Assembly (NCBI GenBank): GCA_903858935.1
Contig: CAIOKO010000065.1
Coordinates: forward strand, 20,759 to 84,758
Direction of reading: 5' to 3'
Length of the DNA stretch: 64,000 bases
Source of the DNA: an uncultured Schlesneria sp.
GTDB lineage: Bacteria > Planctomycetota > Planctomycetia > Planctomycetales > Planctomycetaceae
Positions within the stretch are counted from its first letter, which is position 1. Every line of letters starts with the position of its first letter. Below, in pieces: positions 9,621-17,692 of this stretch. The position numbers and the translations under genes were made by a program. The notes under the pieces were generated by a model, which was not told the origin of the DNA, searched no databases, and saw nothing but the letters and a program-made list of their open reading frames with translations.

Positions 9621-9762
9621 TCACGGAAACACTGAGTCACGGAGAAGCGGCTAAGGCCAACCTACAGACCGTGTGAATAATACACTTTTCGTCATCACCG
9701 AGCCGAAACTCCACAAGCATCGATTGCTTTCTCCTCACTCCGTGCCTCTGCGGCTCTGTGAG
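9621..9762. repeat. Imperfect inverted repeat (MITE-like)
   Basis: The left arm, TCACGGAAACACTGAGTCAC followed by GGAGAAGC (9621-9648), is roughly the reverse complement of the right arm, GCTTTCTCCTCACTCCGTGC followed by CTCTGCGGCTCTGTGAG (9726-9762). About 77 bases separate the arms. The sequence type (cacggag / ctctgtg) resembles short dispersed repeats common in environmental bacteria. No open reading frame of its own is credible. Confidence 0.5.
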
Positions 9763-9790
9763 TAACCACTTCTTTTGGAGGACATGACAT

Positions 9791-9858
9791 CCATGGGGAC
9801 ACTGTGAGCCATCACAAGCCGGAGGACCGAAGCGAATGCAAGTTTCGTACAAGGTAAG
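9791..9858. repeat. Interspersed repeat, copy B (core only)
   Basis: CCATGGGGACACTGTGAGCC, CACAAGCCGGAGGA, GCGAATGCAAG and TTTCGTACAAGGTAAGA match the core of the copies at 9150 and 10356. The homology stops right after the GTAAGA, where copies A and C continue for about 190 bases. Confidence 0.6.
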
Positions 9859-10003
9859 AAACGTGAAGATGATGAAACGAATTCCATAAGCGTCGATCCA
9901 AGAAGATCCCTCTCTGCTTATGCATTTCGACAACGCCTCACTGATGCTGGGCGAATTGCCGAGGTAGAATTTGTGCGACATGGAAAACCAGAGGAGAACG
10001 ACG

Positions 10004-10243
10004 ATGTCGGCCACGATCACGATTGAAGAAGCCCAGGTGTCCCTGAAACAACTCGTCCACGGTTTAGCCCCCGGCGAGGAGGTCATCATCACAGAGAATC
10101 AGTTGCCGGTCGCCCGTTTGGTGTGCGAGCCAGCGAACACCAAACGGCCCCGCCCCGCACCCGGATTGGGGAAGGGAAGCATCATTTACATGGCTCCCGA
10201 CTTTGACGCTCCGCTCGACGATTTCAAGGAGTACATAGAATGA
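10004..10243 (+). CDS. Phd/YefM-type antitoxin
   Basis: A 79-residue protein starting MSATITIEEAQVSLKQLVHG and containing EEVIITENQLPVARLV, the standard Phd/YefM N-terminal DNA-binding and dimerisation pattern (T-x-x-EA-x-x-x-LxxLV ... I-T-x-x-x-x-P-VA-x-L). The start at 10004 is preferred over upstream starts because it fits the family and has GGAG at 9991. The acidic C-terminal tail (DFDAPLDDFKEYIE) is the expected toxin-neutralising segment. The stop overlaps the ATG of a gutted PIN toxin (ATGA), so the antitoxin survives without its partner. Confidence 0.85.
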   Translation: MSATITIEEAQVSLKQLVHGLAPGEEVIITENQLPVARLVCEPANTKRPRPAPGLGKGSIIYMAPDFDAPLDDFKEYIE

Positions 10244-10333
10244 GGCTCCATCGCTCAGGCGATGACCGAAGGACTGACGTTGGTGAGCGGCGATGCTCAT
10301 GTGTCCCGATACTCAGTACCGCTGATCTGGTAG
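10240..10333 (+). pseudogene. Remnant of a PIN-domain toxin: first three codons and C-terminal tail only
   Basis: ATG 10240 overlaps the antitoxin stop and reads MRL, the typical beginning of Phd-associated PIN toxins. After CTC (10248) the reading frame changes, and from 10250 the sequence reads IAQAMTEGLTLVSGDAHVSR then YSVPLIW before a TAG at 10331. That is the characteristic end of a PIN domain (conserved Asp in SGDAH, terminal W). About 100 residues of the middle are missing, so a single internal deletion removed the catalytic core. Confidence 0.75.
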
Positions 10334-10355
10334 GCGACAAAGGCCAACGGGGGCG

Positions 10356-10600
10356 GAGTGGGCCAGCAAGAGGATTTTAGCGAATGCAAGTTTCGTACAA
10401 GGTAAGATTGAGCCAATCGCCTTGGCTCCGAGTGATGCGTCTCGATGGGCAATTATCAGGGCGAAACGTTCACAGGGCAAAGACCAGGTTGTGTATAGAG
10501 CTCCGAAATCAGCTCTTTGCGAGACCGACCTTGTTGTGTCAAAGGGAAGACAATAGTGACGTTGAACGATAAAGGCGAGTTCGGCGTCGCCTACGGACGA
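10356..10600. repeat. Interspersed repeat, copy C
   Basis: It matches copy A over core and tail: AGCGAATGCAAG, TTTCGTACAAGGTAAGATTG, AGCCAATCGCCTTG, then CTCCGAAATCAGCTCTTTGC and GACCTTGTTGTGTCAAAG. It lies directly after the dead PIN toxin and before the WD40 gene stop at 10605, so a repeat abuts each decayed toxin-antitoxin segment. Confidence 0.6.
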
Positions 10601-10604
10601 TTCC

Positions 10605-11627
10605 CTATTTGTTGACTGCTGGTGCCGTTTTTTTCTCTGTCGTCGCAGCATTCTTTTCGGTTTGCGCGGTCTTCGGTTTTGGTTTCGGGACGTTCCAGAT
10701 CTTGACCAATTTATCCTCACCAGCTGTGGCGAGCGTCGAGTCGTCTGGTGCGAATGTGACATCGTTCAACCAATCGGAATGACCGTCGAGCGTCGCCACT
10801 TCGGCGTCCGTCGACAGGTCCCAGATTTTTACGGAACCATCGTCGCTGACCGTCGCCAATAGAGTTCCGTCGTTGGAAAAGGCGAGACCGCGAACCGGGC
10901 CGCCGTGGCCGCTGAGTGTCGCATCGTTTTCGCCGCTGGTGGTCTCCCAGATCTTGACCGTATCGTCATGACTGGCTGTGGCAATCAATGAGCTGTCGGG
11001 CGAAAACGCCAAGGCGTTCACGGTGTCGGTGTGACCTTTGAGTGTTCGAACAAGATGGTGCGTCGTTACGTTCCAGATTCGGACTAGATTATCTGAACTT
11101 CCTGACGCAAGTAATTTTCCGTCAGACGAGAAGGCCACTCCGTTCACCGAGTCGGTGTGTCCCTTGAGGGTCGTCACATTCTTACCGGTCTCGACATTCC
11201 ACAGCTTCACCGTATCGTCATCACTGCCGGTTGCCAGCCACTTTCCATCGAAGCTGAATGCCACGCTGTTAACGGAATCAGTGTGACCCGTCAGTGTCAG
11301 CAGCAACTTTCCCCCTCCTGGTTCCCAGATTTTCGCCGAATGGTCGGCGCTCGCCGTCGCCATCCGGGTCCCGTCGAGCGAGTAGGTGACATCGAGTACC
11401 GAATCGGTGTGCCCTTTCAACGTCAATAAAAGTTCACCATTGGCCGGATCGACGATTTGCACGGTGTCATCGTCGCTGGCCGAAGCGAGGCCACTTCCGT
11501 CGGGTGCGAATTTCACCGCGTTGACGACATTTGTATGTCCGTGAATTGCCAGCTTTGCAATTTCAGCTTTCGGTTCAGTTCCGAAGATCGCCACGGACAA
11601 TCCCATCAAACTGACCAGAGTGATCAT
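10605..11627 (-). CDS. WD40-repeat protein, seven-bladed beta-propeller, probably exported
   Basis: A 340-residue protein with a short hydrophobic N-terminus (MITLVSLMGLSVAIFG) and seven WD40 units of about 42 residues, each opening with a GH dipeptide (GHTNVV, GHTDSVL, GHTDSVN twice, GHTDTVN, GHGGPV, GHSDWL) and ending in forms such as VKLWNV or VKIWDL. This is enough to close one propeller, a protein-interaction scaffold. The C-terminus is a low-complexity K/P/T/A tail. AAGGGAAG precedes the ATG. The following minus-strand gene does not overlap, and no partner enzyme is fused to the propeller. The role is unknown. Confidence 0.88.
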   Translation of the reverse strand: MITLVSLMGLSVAIFGTEPKAEIAKLAIHGHTNVVNAVKFAPDGSGLASASDDDTVQIVDPANGELLLTLKGHTDSVLDVTYSLDGTRMATASADHSAKIWEPGGGKLLLTLTGHTDSVNSVAFSFDGKWLATGSDDDTVKLWNVETGKNVTTLKGHTDSVNGVAFSSDGKLLASGSSDNLVRIWNVTTHHLVRTLKGHTDTVNALAFSPDSSLIATASHDDTVKIWETTSGENDATLSGHGGPVRGLAFSNDGTLLATVSDDGSVKIWDLSTDAEVATLDGHSDWLNDVTFAPDDSTLATAGEDKLVKIWNVPKPKPKTAQTEKNAATTEKKTAPAVNK

Positions 11628-11683
11628 GCGGACTTCCCTTTATCAGCGGCTGCAAATTTGAGGAGGTAGACAGGCATCGAAAA

Positions 11684-12268
11684 TTACTTACGCCGGGCAT
11701 GAACGGGATGATGATGAACTGGATGAGACGCAGAAACATGGACCGGATGGTAGGCGGGAGCATGAACCGCGCGATAAACCGGATGGTGATACAGATGCGG
11801 CCGATAATTGTTCGCTCGATATCGAATCATCCGTCCGGCGTAGCGATGGTTCGTCAGGATCTGCACAGTCTGTGCCTGGGCACCCGTCGCACGAACTCGA
11901 ACTCGCTCCCCCTTCTTCAGCGCGGCGGGGGTGACGATGCTGACGGAATTTCCATTGTGATGCTCGAATCGTGTCGCCGAAGTAACGTTCAGCTCATGCG
12001 TGACAGGCTTGTTCTGCTGATTGACTTTGGCGTTGGCCGGAGCGTTCGCGAAGGGAATCATTTTTTTATGATGAGTACCCGTTTTCAATTTGAAAACACC
12101 GTAACCTGTTTTATCGGGACTGACGCTGACGACGGTCCCGACCAGGGTCCGCTGACCATTTCCACTAGCCGCCTTTTTCACTCCCTTAGCCGCTTCGGCC
12201 GTCGAGGCCCCGATGGAAAGAATCAAGCCTATTCCAATAAACGCAGACCAGAACCGAGTGATTGACAT
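11684..12268 (-). CDS. Secreted hypothetical protein with histidine-rich C-terminus
   Basis: A protein of 194 residues from the ATG at 12268, chosen over an upstream ATG because GGGGAAA lies just before it and the signal peptide (MSITRFWSAFIGIGLILSIG, cut near AEA-A) follows directly. Residues about 40-130 (LVGTVVSVSPDKTGYGVFKL ... KKGERVRVRATG) look like a small beta-rich domain. The last 50 residues are dominated by H, P, V, Y and A (for example HPVHHHPVHARRK), which could bind divalent metal. I do not recognise a family. Confidence 0.7.
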   Translation of the reverse strand: MSITRFWSAFIGIGLILSIGASTAEAAKGVKKAASGNGQRTLVGTVVSVSPDKTGYGVFKLKTGTHHKKMIPFANAPANAKVNQQNKPVTHELNVTSATRFEHHNGNSVSIVTPAALKKGERVRVRATGAQAQTVQILTNHRYAGRMIRYRANNYRPHLYHHPVYRAVHAPAYHPVHVSASHPVHHHPVHARRK

Positions 12269-12618
12269 GTCTGTTTCCCCGTAACCCCGGATCAATAGCA
12301 GGTTATCTCATTGAGAACCCCTCTGGACCCCACCCAGGTTCAAATCGCGGTCCCCACTTGATTATAAACCCGGTCCACAAGCGAAGTGTTCGGAGAATTT
12401 CGAACCTGCCGAAGAAGTAATGATTCGACGTCTTCTGATCATTGGCCATCTGTACGATTCGTCAAGCAGTGCCGAGCGATACAAAGACGGCGATTTCAAG
12501 CCACTGCTTCTCCGAGGACTCCGAAGCAATGGCACATCGAGATGGAAGCGAAATAAAGATCCTTCAACGCGTTGTGGCCTGTGGCGTCAGAAATTGAAAG
12601 ATCGGTCGTATGAACGTG
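12269..12618. other. Intergenic region with a short dispersed hairpin
   Basis: I see no gene here. At 12501-12535, CCACTGCTTCTCCGAGGACT followed by CCGAAGCAATGGCAC forms a small hairpin (TGCTTC/GAAGCA). It is nearly repeated at 20881-20914, also just downstream of a gene, so it is a short dispersed repeat. Confidence 0.45.
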
Positions 12619-13815
12619 TTATACGTCTTGATCGACGTCGCTTTCATTACCCGGCATTTCTGGTCGATCGGACGCTTTTTCCCAGGGTGGGATTGGGCCG
12701 AGGTATTGGAAATACTGGCATTCGATCCTGCCGTTGTAGAGTTTTCTTCGGCGGTCGGCTCGACATCTGAAAAGCCGCTCAAACCCGGGGTGAGATGTCA
12801 GAACATAGATTGACCAGGTAGTAAGTGGGCCGAACGCGTCGGCCATATCGTCGTAGATTTCGGCTGCTGATTCGCTGTCGCCCAGACGTTCACCGTACGG
12901 AGGGTTCGTAATGATCACTCCATATTCGAGTGATGTTTTCAGTTCGAGGACATCCATTGTCTTAAATTCGATGTCGCCACCCATCCCTGCCTCGATGGCG
13001 TTCGACTGGGCCAGCCTGAGGACTCTGTCGTCGATATCGCTGGCCATCAAGGGGAACTTGGGTTTGCCGAGCACCAGATCGCGTGCCTCTTCACGCGCCT
13101 GTTTCCAGTTTTCGCGTGTCAGCTGGTGCCAGTTTTCGCAAACGAAATGGCGATTGATCCCCGGAGCACGGTTGCGGCCAATCATTGCCGCTTCGATGGC
13201 AATCGTTCCGGAACCACAAAACGGATCGATAAACTGCCGGTCACGATTCCAGCAACTGATCAAAACCAGTGCGGCCGCCGTCGTTTCACGTAACGGCGCG
13301 GCGCCGGAGGTCGCTCGGTAGCCACGCTTGTGCAGGCCTGGTCCCGACGTATCGATCAACAGCAGGACCTGGTCTTTTAAAATCGACACTTCGATCTGAT
13401 ATTCAGCGCCGGTTTCCTCAAACCAGTGACGTTGATAGCTCTTCTTCAGGCTTTCGGCGATCGCCTTCTTGGTCACGGCCTGAATTGTTGGCTCGTGGTG
13501 TAGTTGAGACCGGACGGATTTACCCGAGACGGGAAACTTGGCATCGATGGGAAGCCATTCGTTCCATGGCAGTGCCTCGACCTGGTCAAAGTATTCGCCG
13601 AAATCGTAAGCAGGAAACCCGCCAACCTTCACGAGCAGACGGTCAGCCGATCGCAGCCAGAGATTGCAACGACAAATTGCCAATTCGTTGCCAATGAATG
13701 TGACTCGACCATCTTCAGAGTATTGCTCGTGATATCCGAGGTCGTGGAGTTCACGTGAGACGACTGCTTCGAGGCCAAATGCCGAGGTCGCAATTAATTC
13801 TATCCGTCGAGCCAT
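12619..13815 (-). CDS. THUMP-domain class I RNA methyltransferase (RlmL/RlmK N-terminal type)
   Basis: A 398-residue protein from MARRIELIATSAFGLEAVVS; upstream starts would only add a poor leader. The N-terminal ferredoxin-like plus THUMP region (about 1-165) binds RNA, followed by a Rossmann methyltransferase (about 165-385) with DPFCGSGTIAIEAAMIGRN as the SAM-binding motif and NPPYGERLG as the catalytic N-P-P-Y motif for N2-guanine methylation. This fits the 23S rRNA m2G methyltransferase RlmL family, but it lacks the RlmK half of the E. coli fusion, so the exact target base is uncertain. Confidence 0.85.
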   Translation of the reverse strand: MARRIELIATSAFGLEAVVSRELHDLGYHEQYSEDGRVTFIGNELAICRCNLWLRSADRLLVKVGGFPAYDFGEYFDQVEALPWNEWLPIDAKFPVSGKSVRSQLHHEPTIQAVTKKAIAESLKKSYQRHWFEETGAEYQIEVSILKDQVLLLIDTSGPGLHKRGYRATSGAAPLRETTAAALVLISCWNRDRQFIDPFCGSGTIAIEAAMIGRNRAPGINRHFVCENWHQLTRENWKQAREEARDLVLGKPKFPLMASDIDDRVLRLAQSNAIEAGMGGDIEFKTMDVLELKTSLEYGVIITNPPYGERLGDSESAAEIYDDMADAFGPLTTWSIYVLTSHPGFERLFRCRADRRRKLYNGRIECQYFQYLGPIPPWEKASDRPEMPGNESDVDQDV

Positions 13816-14171
13816 AACCGTGATTCGTAAAAAGATCTCAGGATAGCGAGTTTGAGGGGGAACGGGAACCTTTAAAAATTGGTGTTGTTTATGGGAACTG
13901 GACAACCCTTCGCATGGCTTACGCCGGTGCGAGGTACATAATTCGTTTCAGTGCCGTTGGCAAAGGCCCTTTAACCACCCCAGTGTTAGGAGGGTGGGGT
14001 TTCGTTTAGGTTGTGCGTATAATGCTCGGTTGGCGTGATTTTGCCCAAACCGTTTTGAACCGGACTGGCATAATCTGCGTTACCACTTTGAACGAAGTTT
14101 TTCTCGGTAAATCGGAACGCCCACCTAATGATGTTGGGCAGACTGAAGAATAAAACAAAAGGAATCTACGA
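13816..14171. other. Divergent intergenic region with GC-rich hairpin and possible promoter
   Basis: It lies between the methyltransferase and the Bax-inhibitor gene, which diverge. A hairpin, AACCACCCC (13973-13981) against GGGTGGGGTT (13992-14001), is preceded by GGCCCTTT; the same arrangement recurs at 54265-54297. A good -10 hexamer TATAAT lies at 14018-14023, but I see no convincing -35. No gene is apparent. Confidence 0.4.
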
Positions 14172-14927
14172 ATGAGAAGTCATAATCCCATGCTGAGCGC
14201 TGCCAACATGGATTCGTTTCGGGGCGAATTTTTCCCCGCCAGCCAAAGCATGACAATTCAAGGAGCGGCAACGAAGACTCTGATCCTGCTGGGACTATGT
14301 TTCGGCACCGCTTCAATGACGTTTGCGATGACTCGTACTGGCAGTCAGCCAGCGGCATTTCCGTGGATCATTGCAGGAGTGATCGGAAGCCTTGTTTTCT
14401 GTCTGGCCACGACCTTTAAGCCGAATTGGGCACCTTTTACGGCGCCGCTTTATGCACTGACCGAGGGACTGTTTCTCGGCGCGATTTCTGGTTCATACGA
14501 ACGAGCTTATTCTGGCATCGTCCCGCAAGCCGCCTTGGCGACGCTGGGGACAATGGGTGCGATGCTGTTTGCCTACAAAAGTGGATTGATTCGGCCGACG
14601 AATCGTTTCTATATGGGGCTTTCGGCTGCAACGGGTGGAATCGCATTGGTTTACATGATTGCGTTTATCTGCTCATTTTTCGGCGTGCGATTACCATTTC
14701 TGTTTCAACCGACTCTGTTCGGAATCGGGTTCACTTTGGTGGTCACGGTGGTAGCGGCTCTGAACCTGATCCTCGACTTCGCGTCGATCGAAAGGGCGGC
14801 ATCGAACGGAGCACCAAAGTATTTTGAATGGTACTCCGCCTTCAGCCTGATGGTGACACTCGTCTGGTTGTACGTGGAAATCCTTCGCCTGCTGTCGCTG
14901 TTCGCCGGTTATACGCGAAACGACTGA
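14172..14927 (+). CDS. Bax inhibitor-1 / YccA family membrane protein
   Basis: A 251-residue integral membrane protein with about seven hydrophobic segments (for example TLILLGLCFGTASMTFAM, WIIAGVIGSLVFCLATTF, ALYALTEGLFLGAISGSYE, ALVYMIAFICSFFG, FTLVVTVVAALNLILDF). The segment ALTEGLFLGAISGSYE matches the conserved region of the BI-1/YccA/TMBIM family, whose members are proton-sensitive Ca2+ leak channels or inhibitors of FtsH-type proteases. AAAAGGA lies about 8 bases upstream of the ATG. Its stop directly abuts the stop of the convergent transporter gene with no base between. Confidence 0.88.
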   Translation: MRSHNPMLSAANMDSFRGEFFPASQSMTIQGAATKTLILLGLCFGTASMTFAMTRTGSQPAAFPWIIAGVIGSLVFCLATTFKPNWAPFTAPLYALTEGLFLGAISGSYERAYSGIVPQAALATLGTMGAMLFAYKSGLIRPTNRFYMGLSAATGGIALVYMIAFICSFFGVRLPFLFQPTLFGIGFTLVVTVVAALNLILDFASIERAASNGAPKYFEWYSAFSLMVTLVWLYVEILRLLSLFAGYTRND

Positions 14928-16262
14928 TTATTCGTCGCCGGTTGCATGTTCCAGTTTTCCCTTGGGGGGATGGAAGAAGAGCAGCAGCAGGACTGCTGCG
15001 AGAAGGCCGGCACCTGCGGGGTACAGTAACAAAGTCCGATAATCGACAACTTTGTCTGTCGTATAGACCTTTTCGATGGCGGGCCAGAGGTAACGGGCGG
15101 CGATCGGACCCAGCCCCAGGATCAGGAAGTTAAACAACCCCTGGGCACTGGTTCGCGCGTCTTTGGGGAAGACTTCGTCGACGAGGATGTAGAGCGTGGC
15201 GAAGAAGAATGCGTAACAGATCCCGTGCAGGATATTGACCGCCACGGCACAGTAAGGGTTCGGGACGAATGCCCAGACGCCGAAGCGAACAGTGTGGCCA
15301 AGGATCCCCAGAATCATGGTCCAGCGCCAGCCGAGGTTCTTCAGCACCAGTCCGAGGAAGGCCATGGTGCCGATTTCGGCGAGTTGACCGACACTCATTG
15401 CCGGTTGAATCCAGTTGGAAGGGACACCGACCTTTTCGAGGTAGGTAAATGCGAAGTAGAAAAAGCCGTCGTGGACGGTGGCATCGATGAATGTGACGAA
15501 AAACAGCACCAGCAGAAACGGGTGTTTTAATAACCGCATCGCTTCCAGCCAGGCCAGAGAATGCTTTTCGCTTGTCGCTGGCTTCGGTGGAGTGTGTGGC
15601 AATGTCAGGCTGAAGGCGGCCAGCAGGATCGATGCAATCCCGGCGGTGATGAATGCCCAGCTTTTTCCTTGATTCAATGCCGTTCCAGAAAGCGACGTAC
15701 CTAACGCCGCGCCCAACCACTTCACGAAATCAACGCTTCCAAATGCCGGGATCTTGGCCCAGTCAGCCAGGATAAAAATGAACGGCCAGCTCGCAGCGAT
15801 CCAACCAATCGTTCCCCACAAGCGAACGGGACCGAAGTCTTTTTGTGGGTCTTTAATATTTGCGAATGCGATGGCATTCGTCACGGAAATCGTCGGAACG
15901 AAGAAAAAGCAATGGACGGCCATGCAGGCGAAGTAGATCCAGTAATTTCCTGAGGCGTCACCGTTACCTTGAAAGGTCTTCCATGCGAGAGCTCCGAAAC
16001 CGAGCATTGCCAGTCCGCCGATGAAATGGCTGAGAGCGAGGAATTTCTCGGCCGAGAAATTTCGATCCACAAACTGGTTTCCGAAAAACATGGCAATGAT
16101 CGCCGAAACGGGGAAGGCAATATTCAGTCCGAACCGTTGCCATTCGTTAAATCCCAGTGCTCCTTCGCCAAAGAAACCAAAACTCGATGGCAGCCATGCT
16201 CCCCAGATGAAAAATTCGAGAAACATCATGACACAGAGTTTTATGAACACGGACCGCTGCAT
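14928..16262 (-). CDS. MFS transporter, nucleoside/H+ symporter-like
   Basis: About 444 residues from the ATG at 16262, chosen because GAAGGAAG precedes it and because MQRSVFIKLCVMMFLEFFIW is the usual start of this subfamily. There are twelve predicted membrane segments, with a cytoplasmic loop in the middle (PPKPATSEKHSLAWLEAMR) separating two six-helix halves. The N-terminal LEFFIWGAWLPSSFGF resembles nucleoside:H+ symporters of the NupG/XapB group, which are widespread in planctomycetes. The substrate cannot be read from sequence. Confidence 0.82.
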   Translation of the reverse strand: MQRSVFIKLCVMMFLEFFIWGAWLPSSFGFFGEGALGFNEWQRFGLNIAFPVSAIIAMFFGNQFVDRNFSAEKFLALSHFIGGLAMLGFGALAWKTFQGNGDASGNYWIYFACMAVHCFFFVPTISVTNAIAFANIKDPQKDFGPVRLWGTIGWIAASWPFIFILADWAKIPAFGSVDFVKWLGAALGTSLSGTALNQGKSWAFITAGIASILLAAFSLTLPHTPPKPATSEKHSLAWLEAMRLLKHPFLLVLFFVTFIDATVHDGFFYFAFTYLEKVGVPSNWIQPAMSVGQLAEIGTMAFLGLVLKNLGWRWTMILGILGHTVRFGVWAFVPNPYCAVAVNILHGICYAFFFATLYILVDEVFPKDARTSAQGLFNFLILGLGPIAARYLWPAIEKVYTTDKVVDYRTLLLYPAGAGLLAAVLLLLFFHPPKGKLEHATGDE

Positions 16263-16420
16263 CGGGACTTCCTTCATGGGATTGTGAATCTGGCGTCGTT
16301 GAGCTTGGAAGATGATGCCGTGGACAGCGAGGAAGGGCAAGTAATCCGCCGAATTCGGTGGTTTTGTTGGTTGGAAGCGCGTGATTTGTTTCGTGCCGAT
16401 TGGACGCGCACGTAAGATTT

Positions 16421-16439
16421 CGACGGCTGGAAGCCGACG
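16421..16439. repeat. CGTCGGCT-type hairpin
   Basis: CGACGGCT-GGA-AGCCGACG, a stem of 8 with one mismatch. The same hairpin type occurs perfectly at 17699-17717, on the other side of the following gene, and in a longer form at 54023-54054. Confidence 0.4.
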
Positions 16440-16537
16440 TTACGAAGGCATCAGGCTCGCGGGATTGGCCAACGATCACTTGCATTGGTACGCTGGCGGA
16501 ATTGAATCTTACTTATCGGGTATTGGGAAACGCATTC

Positions 16538-17692
16538 ATGTCGGAAAACCAGTTCAATCAACTTCAGGACAAGCATCGAGCGGGAGGTGCTTCCGCCGTA
16601 TTCGAGCAGCTGGCCGCTTCGCTTCGAGAACAGCGTGAATACCACAAGTTGTTCGACGCCTTGTGTTTAAAGAAGAAGCACGAACTTGGTGCCCCTTTGA
16701 ACCGACCGACATCATTCGACGATGTTCCAGCAGCGAAGCGCGACGAGTTTGAAGCGGCCTATGTGTCTGCAGCCCGCGACGTCGGACAACTTTTGCTGGC
16801 TGATAAGAAATTGAGCCAATCATTTGTCTATTTTCACGCTCTTCGAGAAACTCAGCCGCTTCGCGACGCGATCGAAGCAGTCCCTTTGCCGCGCGAGTCG
16901 AACGAAGAGTCTGAAGAATTGATCGATCTTGCGTTTTACAAGCTGATCCATCCCGTCAAAGGGATGCAGATCATGCTTAAGACGCACGGCACCTGCAGTA
17001 CGATCACCGCTCTTGATCAGGGGTTCATGAACCTCAGTCCCGAACAACGTTCCGCCTGTGCCGCCCTCCTGGTCAGAACTCTGCACGGCGATTTGTTGCA
17101 GTCTGTTCAACGTGAAGTGAAGCAGCGAATGCCGTTTGCCGATCCGGCCAAGACCCTTCGTGAACTGACAGCAGGTCGAGACTGGTTATTCGCCGAAAAT
17201 AATTACCACATCGACGTATCGCATCTGCACTCGACGGTTCGTTTTGCACGTTCGTTGACCCCCGGTCAGCCGGAATTGGCTCTGGCCCGCGATCTAGCTG
17301 AATACGGGACACAGCTTTCGGTTCAATTCCAATATCCGGGCGAGCCACCGTTTACGGAGTTTTATCCGGCTCATATTCAGTTCTATCGGTACCTTTCCGA
17401 CGATAATCGAGCAGAAGCAATCGGGTATTTCCAGCATTTGCTCGACAATGAACCGGATGCGCAAAGCCAGGCAATGATCGCTTATGTCATGGTGGATTTG
17501 CTTGCCCGAACCAATCAACTCGATGCCGCGTTACCGATTGCCGAGAAGTACCTTGTGAACGCGGATCAGGACTTCGCCGCGGCTTTTGCGGAACTTTGCC
17601 AGAAGGCGGGGCGGTTTGACGTGCTGATGCGGAGTGCCGAAGAGCGAAGCGATCTGGTGACGTATGCCGCGGCTCTCGTGCAGAAATCGTAG
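16538..17692 (+). CDS. Hypothetical cytoplasmic alpha-helical protein
   Basis: 384 residues from MSENQFNQLQDKH; this ATG was chosen over an earlier one because GGGAAA lies 8 bases before it and the upstream extension looks non-coding. There is no signal or membrane segment. It is mostly helical, with TPR-like spacing toward the end (EAIGYFQHLLDNEPDAQSQA, DAALPIAEKYLVNADQDFAA). I recognise no enzyme motif. It is flanked on both sides by similar CGTCGGCT hairpins. It is probably a conserved planctomycete protein of unknown function. Confidence 0.7.
   Translation: MSENQFNQLQDKHRAGGASAVFEQLAASLREQREYHKLFDALCLKKKHELGAPLNRPTSFDDVPAAKRDEFEAAYVSAARDVGQLLLADKKLSQSFVYFHALRETQPLRDAIEAVPLPRESNEESEELIDLAFYKLIHPVKGMQIMLKTHGTCSTITALDQGFMNLSPEQRSACAALLVRTLHGDLLQSVQREVKQRMPFADPAKTLRELTAGRDWLFAENNYHIDVSHLHSTVRFARSLTPGQPELALARDLAEYGTQLSVQFQYPGEPPFTEFYPAHIQFYRYLSDDNRAEAIGYFQHLLDNEPDAQSQAMIAYVMVDLLARTNQLDAALPIAEKYLVNADQDFAAAFAELCQKAGRFDVLMRSAEERSDLVTYAAALVQKS

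Noticed and set aside
9637..10092. 151-codon open frame on the minus strand
   Set aside because: It runs through a dispersed repeat and the antisense of a good Phd antitoxin gene, with no ribosome-binding site or family motif.
12420..12770. 116-codon open frame on the plus strand
   Set aside because: It overlaps antisense the end of the THUMP methyltransferase and lacks any family pattern.
13973..14001. Hairpin taken as a transcription terminator
   Set aside because: It lies between divergent genes, where termination is not expected, and has no T-run.
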